From an uncultured Lachnospiraceae bacterium (GTDB lineage Bacteria; Bacillota; Clostridia; Lachnospirales; Lachnospiraceae): 64,000 bases of DNA. Of this stretch, positions 1 to 9,317 are shown one piece after another. How positions within the stretch are numbered: the first letter of the stretch is position 1; every line of letters starts with the position of its first letter. The stretch lies in contig CAMWJC010000005.1 in assembly GCA_947174495.1 (NCBI GenBank), positions 1-64,000 of the forward strand, in the 5' to 3' direction. Position numbers and translations under genes: made by a program. The notes beneath the pieces were generated by a model that made no database searches, was not told where the DNA came from, and saw only the letters and a list, made by a program, of their open reading frames with translations.

Positions 1-741
1 ACCATACTTGTCTATTAATTCCTTTAAGCATTCACTGAAAGTATTTCCATTAAAATATTCTTTTGTTTCCTCATAAAATAATTTGTTCTTTATTACTCTT
101 AAAGTTATTGTTTCAGCTAATACTAATTTATTACTTTCATTACAATTCAAGTGCTTCTTAATATACGTGGTTATCGGATCTTGTTCTTTCCGCTGTAATC
201 TATAAATAAACTCGTCTTTTATATCAGATTCTGTTATTTTATATCTTGCATACTTAAATTTTTGAATTTTCTTTATAGCTTGACTTCCGGACAAAGTCAT
301 GTCATCAATAAATACTATACTTTGATCTTTCTGAATTTCCTGTTCATCTCCAAAAAAGGAAACTGGTAAATCATTTTCCTGCCTAAACAGATATAACACA
401 TATGCTCCACTCTCACCACTTCTTCCTAATGGAACAAATTTTGATTTTTTCAAAACCTGATTTATTTCTTCTAAATTTGCAACTCTATCCTGTAATGCTA
501 TGTGCAAATATTTTTTTAACAGCAATTTACACAAGTGTTTGACTTCTTCCTCATTAAAATATGTAAAATTATATAGCATCCATAATGCAAGATTTTCTTC
601 TACTTCCTTACTTTCCAACGCCTCTCCTGTAAAATTATCCAACCACTTATTTATCATCGATAAGTCCAAGCCATTTCTCCAAGCAACTTCTATAGTTATC
701 CTAATCTGTTTCATTAATTCTTCTGAAGAAGGAATCTTCAT
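1..741 (-). CDS. PRTase-like conflict-system protein (PRTase-CE type), cut by left edge
   Basis: The frame is open from an ATG at 741 to the window edge, at least 247 residues, so the C-terminus is missing. Near residues 98-110 there is a GRSGESGAY segment, and about 40 residues later VFIDDMTLSGSQA, which resembles the PRPP-binding loop of phosphoribosyltransferases (two acidic residues followed by a T/S-G-S turn). From memory this matches the PRTase-CE family described in bacterial conflict systems; the reaction is unknown. A GGGGG-type ribosome site lies just upstream and the gene starts 3 bases after the methyltransferase stop, so the two are translationally coupled. A housekeeping purine or pyrimidine PRTase is unlikely because the N-terminal 90 residues are a helical domain (WLDNF, ALWMLYNFTYFN) that those enzymes lack. 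Confidence 0.65.
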   Translation of the reverse strand, partial: MKIPSSEELMKQIRITIEVAWRNGLDLSMINKWLDNFTGEALESKEVEENLALWMLYNFTYFNEEEVKHLCKLLLKKYLHIALQDRVANLEEINQVLKKSKFVPLGRSGESGAYVLYLFRQENDLPVSFFGDEQEIQKDQSIVFIDDMTLSGSQAIKKIQKFKYARYKITESDIKDEFIYRLQRKEQDPITTYIKKHLNCNESNKLVLAETITLRVIKNKLFYEETKEYFNGNTFSECLKELIDKYG

Positions 742-744
742 AAA

Positions 745-1746
745 TTATTTCCCCCTTTTCGATAATTGACTATAATATTCAGTCTTTCTAATATTTGAAA
801 TAATATTTTTTTCTTCAAAACGTATTAATGACTGCACGCCATAACCTTCTTCGACTTCTATAGTTATCCATTTTCGTTTCAATTTTTCAGCACAAAAACC
901 TGTAGTATTACTACCCCCAAACGGATCAAGTACCAAATCATTTTCATCAGTTAAAAAGTTAATAAAAAAGCTTGCTAATTCTAACGGCATCCTTGCCGGA
1001 TGAGGCGTAATATTTTCTTCTCTACACCTCCTCATAAAATAATCATTTGATTTGGTATTAGAAATACTCAACATCGAATATGGTAATCTAAATTCTTTAT
1101 CATCCTCTATTGCTTCAAGTTCAATAACATTATGCGCTATACTTCCATTATTATTTGTTAAAAAGCTCTTTTCACTTATGGAATGCTCTGAAGGTCTTTT
1201 CCCTGCATTATATTCTCCACTTTTCAACAATTTCTTCATACTTTTACTATATGGACGAAGTATTTTTCTATTATCTGCTTTTGGATAATCCGAATTTGCC
1301 ATCCACCACACATGCGTATAACTATCTATTGCTCTTATTCTTTCAATTGTTACCCATTGTGCTGGTGATGGCAACCTCGCAGGATTGTAACACACAAACT
1401 CTTGACAAAGTCTAAGATTAGCTTCTGGATTTTCTAAAAATTGTAACAATGATTTTATCGTTAAAGTCGACTGCACCGGTCGGTTCTTTTCCCATGAATT
1501 ACCCATTTCAATCACAAGAGATCCATTAGGCCTCAGAACTTTTGAAAATAATGGTGCCAGGTTATACAACCACTGTAAATACTCTTCACCTATCATATTT
1601 CCATATTTTTTCTTTTTATTCAAAGGATATGGTGGTGAAGTAATCAACAATTGTACTTTTCCTTCTATACCTAATTCTTTGATTAATTCCTCACATTTTC
1701 CTATATAATATTTCCCATAATCACTTTCGTACAATAGATTGTTCAC
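745..1746 (-). CDS. Site-specific DNA methyltransferase, beta-class (N4-cytosine or N6-adenine)
   Basis: This enzyme would transfer a methyl group from SAM to an exocyclic amine in DNA. The catalytic motif TSPPYPL comes near the N-terminus and the SAM-binding motif DPFGGSNTT near the C-terminus, which is the beta-class order; TSPPY is frequent in N4-cytosine enzymes. The frame is open to 1854, but a strong GAGGAG site precedes a GTG at 1746, giving about 333 residues that begin NNLLYESDYGKYYIGK, a normal start for the family. It lies directly upstream of the PRTase-like gene. No dedicated restriction nuclease sits beside it, so it may protect against, or mark DNA for, a partner past the left edge. 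It could also be an orphan methylase. Confidence 0.85.
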   Translation of the reverse strand: MNNLLYESDYGKYYIGKCEELIKELGIEGKVQLLITSPPYPLNKKKKYGNMIGEEYLQWLYNLAPLFSKVLRPNGSLVIEMGNSWEKNRPVQSTLTIKSLLQFLENPEANLRLCQEFVCYNPARLPSPAQWVTIERIRAIDSYTHVWWMANSDYPKADNRKILRPYSKSMKKLLKSGEYNAGKRPSEHSISEKSFLTNNNGSIAHNVIELEAIEDDKEFRLPYSMLSISNTKSNDYFMRRCREENITPHPARMPLELASFFINFLTDENDLVLDPFGGSNTTGFCAEKLKRKWITIEVEEGYGVQSLIRFEEKNIISNIRKTEYYSQLSKRGK

Positions 1747-1915
1747 ATTTTCTCCTCTCTTCTTAGTCATTAAAATACTTTTGAAATATCCTAATACCAA
1801 TTTACCATTCGATAAATCTTCGTATACTTTTTCCAATCTTGTACTGTACAACATAATTCCCTAGAAATTACGTATTTGTAATCCGTTCAAAACTAAACAC
1901 CTATCCACGGAAATG

Positions 1916-2020
1916 CTATATATCCCCAATTGTAATATGTATCTCCTGAATGATCTTTGCTTTCATTTCTTCTCCAATGTACTCTTTAATATTTTTCAAG
2001 TTATCCCTCACCATAGGCTT
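1916..2020 (-). pseudogene. Remnant of RelE/ParE-type toxin
   Basis: The frame reads KPMVRDNLKNIKEYIGEE, typical of the N-terminal helix of ParE/RelE toxins, then runs about 15 unrelated residues to a TAG at 1916. The beta-sheet core of the toxin is missing. It directly follows the antitoxin remnant in the same orientation, as expected for a decayed toxin-antitoxin operon. Confidence 0.6.
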
Positions 2021-2230
2021 AATCCGTAATTTTATCCGCAAATATTTCTTCAACTTCCTGTGACTTCATCAGCGTCTTTTTCTCAGCCCTTTCACGCTCA
2101 TAGTCTTCATATCCATAACCCCAAACTTTCCTCGACCATTTTTAGTCAAAAATACAGGTTCTTCAATCTGACAATTTTTTAATACTTCATTATAATTTCT
2201 TAAATCCGATACGGGCAATATATTTGGTAT
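2019..2230 (-). pseudogene. Remnant of Phd/YefM-type antitoxin
   Basis: Read on the minus strand, the segment encodes PNILPVSDLRNYNEVLKNC and then EEPVFLTKNGRGKF, the DNA-binding half of a Phd/YefM antitoxin. The codon where ATG is expected is ATA (2230-2228), although a GGAAAGGAAG ribosome site still precedes it. A one-base deletion around 2113-2120 moves the rest (YEDYERERAEK) into another frame, which ends at TAA 2019. Both lesions argue against function. Confidence 0.75.
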
Positions 2231-2418
2231 GAAATCAACTTCCTTTCCTTGATATAGTTTCTTTATTTATGCATATTATACAAAAATAAGCCATAAAACT
2301 CAACGTTAAATTTTACAGCTCACTTTTGTATTTCTATTATATATTCAAAATTCCATATTTGTTGTTGATACATAAATAGATACTCTCTCAAGAACACATG
2401 CGTTGCATCACCAAATCA

Positions 2419-5031
2419 TCACTTTTGAATCATAGCATCAAAGCCATTTTTTCGTATCTTAGCATCTGCTTTTGACATCTTTTCCATTGCATTGATAAAT
2501 TCGTTTCCTGCCTTTATCATATCTTTTACTTGTGCCCAATCATCTGGTATCGGAATAATCATCTCTTGAATATGTCTTGGTTGCAGATGCTGTTGCACAG
2601 AACCATACTCATCCAAAAGCATTAGCGATAATGCAGTGTTTGATGTGAAGTATGCTATTAAATAAGCCCTTAGATTCTTATCCTTAACACGTACTCTAAC
2701 CAAATCATCACTTATTATGTAGTTTTTGGCTAAATTCGCAGTAGCATATGTAACCTTTCCAATCGTACCAGATCGTGTAATAAGAATGTCACCCCTTTGA
2801 ACTCTTAACATGCCTATACAGGCTTTTTGCTGTTCAGTTGCCTTAGACACATCCAACCATTTAATTGTAAATCTTCGAAGTTCCAATGCTCCATTAGCTG
2901 TTAGGTATGGCATTAACCTCTCTGTATCAGAAGGATTATCCACCTTTATACTTGCAGAATTCCATCTTGGACCAATATATATTTTAATATCAGCCTCCAA
3001 TTGCCCAATTGTAGTAGTTGACCAATTTTCTCTATTGTCATATTCCAATACAGTTTTTAACGCAACATTTAATTTAGGCGAATAATGTTGCGGATTAATA
3101 TTATAGTGATCTTTAATATCCTTTTTACCTATTGTAAAGATATATTCAGATTTTTTGTGTTCCCTATTTGCCTTAAAATCTTCATAAGCTTCTGCTATGT
3201 CATCAAGGTCATGATTCAATTTTCCAGTACTATTTCCATTTCCATCCAGCATAAATACAGAATTACCTTTTGAATCCTGCCCAATTCGTTGTGACTGAGC
3301 CATAAAGATTTTATAATCCTCTGCCGGTTTAACACCTTCTGCCATTTTAGAAATAAACAGAATACAAGTTCTGACGCCCGTATCAGGCTGAAATGTATCC
3401 TTATGAAGTGTCACAACACCATTCAATTCATATTTTTCTAATAACCATTCCCTATAAGCCTCGTAACTTACATTATCTAAGAACCCCTTCGGCATGACAA
3501 TTCCAATACGTCCACCAGGTTTCACCCACTCTAAACATCTTTCTAAAAACAACAATTCTGGTGCTTGCCTCTGCAAAAGATCCATATCTTTATCACTAAA
3601 AACAAATTTACCGTCATCATTTTTCTTAAAAGTATGACCAAAAACAAACTGTTTTAATATAGATTTATCTGATATTTGTGAATCAATTTTTTGCCCAGAA
3701 AAAGGAGGATTTGTCGCAATTAATGAAGGTGCATTACTTTTTCCTTGTGCACATCTTGATGCAATCCATGGGTCTAGATATTCATACTTATCTAGAGAAT
3801 TACCTCTAGTCATTCCGGATTGACCATCTCCAGTAAGTAACATTGCACATTTTGCGATTTTTACTAGTCTTGCGGCGATTTCAACCGAAAATACACTCTC
3901 TTTAATTGTTGCAATTTGTCTATCTCTAACTGGTGTATTCGCTAATGTTGATGTAACCACCTTTCGTCTTAAATATCTAAAGATTGCCGTTGCAAATCCC
4001 CCACTTCCACCAGCTGGATCTAAGGCTCTTTCGCCAACTTGTGGATCAAGCATTTTAATCATCATATTAACAACTAACCTATTGGTAAAAAACTGGCCTT
4101 GCTGCCTTTTTAGATTTATATGTGTGAACTGTTCATATGTCTCCCCCATCAAATCCCAATCATCAGCATCATCATTTCTTGCAGCTAAACTCCAGTTTTT
4201 TAATATTCCTACTACTTCTGCAATGCAATCATCACCTACTTGTATTTTTTCATATTCATCGAAAACATCAGGATATTGATCAGCATATTCTCTAAATAAT
4301 TCTTGGATTGTTGCTGCAACATTACGTCTTCCATCCGAAGTATGAAAATCACTATCTGTAATCCAAAACTTAGGATAATCACCTGGTGTAGTTTCATCTT
4401 GAATTTTAGCCAGCAAAATCCTTACCATATCCATAGCTAAATCAAAATCTTCATTTTCCATTCCCCTACCATATAGTTTATTATGACAAGCTGATAAAAG
4501 AAATCTTACATTATACGGTCTTGGTAAATTTACTTTACTCGGTATTGTATCATCTGAATTCCAATCCTCTCCGTATCTCGGCAACGATAGTATTTCATCA
4601 AGACCAACTTCTCCACCCATTTTCTTTTTATATACAAACATTCCATCACCATTTGTCCATACTCCACCAATAGCAGATGTATTAAAAATATAAGAAACTA
4701 ATTGAGCGTATCCTTCTGTTGCATTTGGTTTTTTGCATTCGATAACAAACAGAATATTTCCTTGGTCTTTTTTCAAAGCGCTCTCCTCGTCAACATAAAC
4801 AACAATATCTGCTCTGATTTCAGAGCCATCTTCTGAATTAGTTAGTAATTTTGAACCGTGTTGTATTGATACCTCTCGTAACATATTCTTTTTAGGATAA
4901 CCATAATCAGATTGCAAAATTGATATAAATTTTTGGCGCACACGTTCTTCAGGTGTATCTTTCAATACTTTTCCTGATAAAAAGTCAACAATATCCCCTT
5001 CGTCGTTAATTTCAACATCATTTATGATCAT
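2419..5031 (-). CDS. Single-chain restriction-modification protein: nuclease, N6-adenine methylase and specificity domain
   Basis: 870 residues. Residues about 20-145 form an HsdR-N-like nuclease domain with a D...ECK pattern (RADIVVY, then FVIECKKPN). The middle is an HsdM-type gamma methylase with DPAGGSGG (SAM binding) and TNPPFSG (catalytic). The last 200 or so residues resemble one HsdS target-recognition domain with its flanking helix (RSGTIGK, then LQPRHIQEMIIPIP). This arrangement fits a type IIG-like enzyme that cuts and methylates at its own site. An AAAGGTG site precedes the ATG. There is no ATP-dependent translocase. It could instead be annotated as a type I M subunit with an extra N-terminus, but the ECK motif argues for an active nuclease. 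It may be expressed alone: the next gene downstream is more than 650 bases away, past a decayed toxin-antitoxin pair. Confidence 0.8.
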   Translation of the reverse strand: MIINDVEINDEGDIVDFLSGKVLKDTPEERVRQKFISILQSDYGYPKKNMLREVSIQHGSKLLTNSEDGSEIRADIVVYVDEESALKKDQGNILFVIECKKPNATEGYAQLVSYIFNTSAIGGVWTNGDGMFVYKKKMGGEVGLDEILSLPRYGEDWNSDDTIPSKVNLPRPYNVRFLLSACHNKLYGRGMENEDFDLAMDMVRILLAKIQDETTPGDYPKFWITDSDFHTSDGRRNVAATIQELFREYADQYPDVFDEYEKIQVGDDCIAEVVGILKNWSLAARNDDADDWDLMGETYEQFTHINLKRQQGQFFTNRLVVNMMIKMLDPQVGERALDPAGGSGGFATAIFRYLRRKVVTSTLANTPVRDRQIATIKESVFSVEIAARLVKIAKCAMLLTGDGQSGMTRGNSLDKYEYLDPWIASRCAQGKSNAPSLIATNPPFSGQKIDSQISDKSILKQFVFGHTFKKNDDGKFVFSDKDMDLLQRQAPELLFLERCLEWVKPGGRIGIVMPKGFLDNVSYEAYREWLLEKYELNGVVTLHKDTFQPDTGVRTCILFISKMAEGVKPAEDYKIFMAQSQRIGQDSKGNSVFMLDGNGNSTGKLNHDLDDIAEAYEDFKANREHKKSEYIFTIGKKDIKDHYNINPQHYSPKLNVALKTVLEYDNRENWSTTTIGQLEADIKIYIGPRWNSASIKVDNPSDTERLMPYLTANGALELRRFTIKWLDVSKATEQQKACIGMLRVQRGDILITRSGTIGKVTYATANLAKNYIISDDLVRVRVKDKNLRAYLIAYFTSNTALSLMLLDEYGSVQQHLQPRHIQEMIIPIPDDWAQVKDMIKAGNEFINAMEKMSKADAKIRKNGFDAMIQK

Positions 5032-5551
5032 AATAGTTCACCTTTCTTAATTTTTCTATAATATAGACCATTTCAAGCAAAGCAAAACTTCTTACAAGTT
5101 CATCAGGTAATGTATATACTTCCAAATACACTACTTTTCTATTTCTTTCTTCGCTAAATCATATGTTCCTTTAATAATCTTGTTCATAACTATAAATTCA
5201 TAAAAATAATATAATTTATTTTCACCATATTATCAATATATTTCTCCATGTAAGATAAAAGTAAATTGAGCCAGAACATGATAAATTTTTCGATATCTCA
5301 ACTTTTGCAGAAATGCATGAAAAAATGAAAATATAAGAAATCCTTAAAGAATAAATTAGCGGATCGTACTGGACAGAATTATTAGACTGTATTCCATCAT
5401 CTTGCACCGCTCCATAATGTAAAATAATCAATCTGCAAGCAACCAATCTATAGGAATGCTTTAATGCACATAATCACCATAGCAAAATTTCGTGCTCATT
5501 TATATATATGTAGACATAAAAATCACTAAACTACGCAAAGCATTGACCAAA
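5032..5551. other. AT-rich gap without a supported gene
   Basis: About 520 bases separate the restriction-modification gene from the integrase remnant. Short open frames exist on both strands, but none has a recognisable motif or a convincing ribosome site. The promoter of the gene starting at 5031 presumably lies at the left end of this stretch. Confidence 0.5.
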
Positions 5552-5554
5552 AAT

Positions 5555-5976
5555 ATGCATCTTGAAGAACAGTACATGCTCGGAGGATTGGAAACAGAAA
5601 ACGGATATAATTGTCGTATTCCCTTATGTGACAAGATATTTCCCCTTATCTAGGACTAATACACCCCGACAAAAAGTATCTTATCAATAACAAATACGGA
5701 AATCATTACACCTATGGTTCCTATCAAAATGGAAATTGGAATACAGTCATGGCAAAACTCGGTTTTCAACACTGTCCTCATGATGGACGTTATACTTTCG
5801 CCTCTCTTGCAGATAACGCCGGACTTAACCCGGTCTGTCTCAAGATCATCATGGGGCATTCTGTATCCGATGAAGAAAAACAGAATTTCAAAACACGGAC
5901 TGGACTTGACATAACCAAAGGCGTATACACACAAAAAACAATGGCTGAACTTCTTAATGAAATCAACAAATTATAG
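5555..5976 (+). pseudogene. Tyrosine recombinase (integrase) fragment, C-terminal half, broken
   Basis: The first part reads MLGGLETENGYNCRIPLCDK and stops at TAG 5651. A shift of frame then gives KYLINNKYGNHYTYG, followed by HDGRYTFASLADNAG, LKIIMGH and VYTQKTMAELL. These correspond to the H-x-x-R, GH and catalytic Tyr boxes of phage/ICE integrases. The N-terminal arm- and core-binding domains are absent, and there is an internal stop plus a frameshift, so this is a relic. It sits at the boundary between the accessory island and the gdhA region, as expected for the end of a former integrative element. Confidence 0.85.
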
Positions 5977-5988
5977 GTTTATTTTTTT

Positions 5989-6021
5989 GTCGCCCACCTG
6001 TCGCCCACTTGTCGCCCACGG
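5989..6021. repeat. Triple tandem 11-bp repeat (GTCGCCCACNN)
   Basis: Three consecutive copies share the core GTCGCCCAC and differ only in the last two bases (ct, tt, gg). They start 13 bases after the integrase relic stop. Direct repeats beside an integrase gene can be arm-type binding sites or att-site parts; that role is inference. Confidence 0.7.
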
Positions 6022-6075
6022 TGTTCTGTGAACGCCTTTTTACTTCTGTTTTGTGAATATTCTGACAATTAAAAA

Positions 6076-6100
6076 CCCCGCAGATTCAATGTCTGCGGGG
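6076..6100. terminator. Rho-independent terminator, probably bidirectional
   Basis: A GC-rich stem (CCCCGCAGA with TCTGCGGGG, 7-base loop) is flanked by an A run on the left and a T run on the right, so it has a U tract in both directions. On the minus strand it ends gdhA, whose stop lies 14 bases before it. Confidence 0.9.
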
Positions 6101-6113
6101 CATTTTTTATCTT

Positions 6114-7466
<1,353 letters not shown>

Positions 7467-7473
7467 TTATAAA

Positions 7474-7498
7474 ACACACGGGTACTTTACCCGTGTGT
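7474..7498 (-). other. Perfect 11-bp hairpin in the gdhA leader
   Basis: The arms ACACACGGGTA and TACCCGTGTGT are perfect complements around a 3-base loop. In the gdhA mRNA the hairpin is followed by TTTTATAATTT and then the AGGAGG ribosome site. It could stabilise the 5' end or act as a weak attenuator. No antiterminator partner was seen. Confidence 0.75.
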
Positions 7499-7518
7499 CC
7501 ACGTTTTTCCCAATGCAT

Positions 7519-7547
7519 ATTATATAACGTACTTTCCAAAATCACAA
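7519..7547 (-). promoter_or_regulatory. Sigma-A-type promoter of gdhA
   Basis: On the minus strand, TTGTGA (7547-7542) and TATAAT (7524-7519) are separated by exactly 17 bases. Transcription should start near 7512, giving a leader of about 64 bases that contains the hairpin. Confidence 0.75.
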
Positions 7548-7585
7548 GACACTTTAAGCAATTAAATCGGAAAAGTTTAAAAAAT

Positions 7586-8017
7586 TTAGAGATACTGTTT
7601 CAGCCGCTCAATATTTTTTTCTTCAAAATCCATAAGTTCCTTTGCTATTTCCATAGACACATCCCCTGCCTTCTCATGGTGATTGACAGATTTCCACATA
7701 CTTGTAAGTCCACGATTTGATCCCTGTATCAGCATTTCTGCAATATGGCTGGTACTGGTGTTTAACATAGTATTCATATTGACACTGCCCTTCAACATCA
7801 TATCCTGAAAACCATTATCCCGATAAAAGTCCGCCTTCCCACTTAACAGCCTGTCTGCAGCCTTATTATATATTTCCGCATATTTCATGGATTCCCGTGC
7901 CATCTGTACGGACAGTCCATCATCATAAATTTTCCCGCTTAGGGCATCGATTGCTTTCATTGCCATCTTTGTGTTTTTTTGCACTTCCTGCAGGATGCCT
8001 ATATCATCACTTTTCAT
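7586..8017 (-). CDS. Conserved helical protein of unknown function
   Basis: 143 residues, no signal peptide, no membrane segment, almost entirely predicted helix with many Met and Lys/Glu residues (NTKMAMKAIDAL, KELMDFEEKNIERL). I do not recognise the family. The overall look is a small cytoplasmic four-helix protein, but no metal-ligand pattern is evident, so a ferritin-like assignment would be a guess. AGAAAGGA precedes the ATG. It stands between gdhA and the oxidoreductase, with about 120 bases to the latter, and could be co-transcribed with it. Confidence 0.7.
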   Translation of the reverse strand: MKSDDIGILQEVQKNTKMAMKAIDALSGKIYDDGLSVQMARESMKYAEIYNKAADRLLSGKADFYRDNGFQDMMLKGSVNMNTMLNTSTSHIAEMLIQGSNRGLTSMWKSVNHHEKAGDVSMEIAKELMDFEEKNIERLKQYL

Positions 8018-8135
8018 TTTACAAAATCCTTTCTCACTTCACAACAACATGGTCTTTCCATGAAACGAAAAACAGAATGAACTAACTGTCCACTCTGTTT
8101 TAGTATTGCCTTCTTTTATAAAAGTATACTTTATT

Positions 8136-9191
8136 CTATTCTGCCGCCTCTGCCTGTTCGTCTTCCTTCTCCGGTAAAGAAAGAGTTTCCTCCTGCACTT
8201 CCTCCTGCACCTTCTCAAAAGGATAAACAATTCCCCACTCCTTACGAAGGTTATCCATTAATTTCATTACCCGGATAGTCTCGCTGTGAGGCATCTCCAA
8301 ACACTCCATCTGACGATCACGAATCGCACGGATGCAGGCCTCCACCTCATATTCGTAACCGGATATCTGTTTGGGTCTCTTATACTCAGCTACCTTTTTG
8401 TAAGAAGTATCATATACTGCAATACTTTCAAAATTATTGATATTTTCTACGATTGCAAAACCCTTTGTACCATAGATGATGCCTTTGCGATCGCTAAGCG
8501 ACACCATAGAACTATTCAGTACAGCACATTTCCCATCCATGTACTGAATGGTGATGGTATTCTGCTGATCTACTCCTGTATCCGTATAGGTACAGCAGGA
8601 ATGTATCTTATCAATGTTATTTCCAAAAATCATCAGCGCAAAGTTAAGCGTATAAACCCCCACATCCAAAAGAGCTCCTCCTGCCAGAGCCGGGTCCTGA
8701 AGCCTTTCCACTTTATCAATCACGTATCCCAGATTTGCCGTAAGCGTTTTCGGCTCTCCAATCACACCGCTTCCCACAACCTCTCTGATCGTCGTAAGCA
8801 TGGGCATGTAACGTGTCCACATAGCTTCTGTGATAAACACACCGTTTTCCTGTGCAATCCGGAACAACTCTTCCGCCTGATATGCATTTGCGGTAAATGC
8901 CTTTTCGCACAATACCGGTTTCCCATTCATCAGACAAAGCTTTGCATTTTCAAAGTGCTCCGAATGCGGTGTTGCTATATAAATCAAATCAACCTTACTA
9001 TCCTTCACCAATTCCTCATAAGTGCCATAAGCCTTTTTACCGCCATGCTTTCCGACAAACACTTCAGCCCTGATCTTTTGCCTTGATGCAGCTGCATAAA
9101 ACCTTACACCTTTCATCCGCTTTATCGTCTCCGCCATGATTGACGCAATATTTCCGGTTCCCATAATACCGATATTGACTTTTCCGATCAT
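8136..9191 (-). CDS. Gfo/Idh/MocA family NAD(P)-dependent oxidoreductase
   Basis: The N-terminal Rossmann fold shows IGIMGTGNIASIMA. DLIYIATPHSEHFENA and PVLCEKAFTANA follow, the latter containing the conserved Glu-Lys of this family, and then the alpha/beta C-terminal domain with GGALLDVGVYTLNFA. Such enzymes oxidise or reduce sugars, inositol or related alcohols; the substrate cannot be read from sequence. The C-terminal 25 residues (EEVQEETLSLPEKEDEQ) form an acidic tail not usual in the family. GGGGGTGA precedes the ATG. 351 residues, near the normal length. Confidence 0.88.
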   Translation of the reverse strand: MIGKVNIGIMGTGNIASIMAETIKRMKGVRFYAAASRQKIRAEVFVGKHGGKKAYGTYEELVKDSKVDLIYIATPHSEHFENAKLCLMNGKPVLCEKAFTANAYQAEELFRIAQENGVFITEAMWTRYMPMLTTIREVVGSGVIGEPKTLTANLGYVIDKVERLQDPALAGGALLDVGVYTLNFALMIFGNNIDKIHSCCTYTDTGVDQQNTITIQYMDGKCAVLNSSMVSLSDRKGIIYGTKGFAIVENINNFESIAVYDTSYKKVAEYKRPKQISGYEYEVEACIRAIRDRQMECLEMPHSETIRVMKLMDNLRKEWGIVYPFEKVQEEVQEETLSLPEKEDEQAEAAE

Positions 9192-9289
9192 ATTTTCACC
9201 CCCTAGTATTTTTGAAAGCTTGTGTCTTTCTCCTATGTAAAAATTGAACTACCGCTACGATTACAACATTTTCCTATATGATAAAAACA

Positions 9290-9311
9290 GGGCTGACCGG
9301 CCGGTCAGCCC
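9290..9311 (-). terminator. Rho-independent terminator after the SH3 gene
   Basis: GGGCTGACCGG and CCGGTCAGCCC form an 11-bp perfect palindromic stem. On the minus strand it is followed by TGTTTTTAT. It lies just past the stop codon at 9318. Confidence 0.85.
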
Positions 9312-9317
9312 ATATCT

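Noticed and set aside
5222-5446. A 74-codon open frame on the minus strand in the gap before the integrase relic
   Set aside because: No ribosome site, no motif, and composition like non-coding AT-rich DNA.
8286-9086. A 266-codon plus-strand frame opposite the Gfo/Idh/MocA gene
   Set aside because: It is the antisense shadow of a clear enzyme gene, with no ribosome site or protein-like motif.
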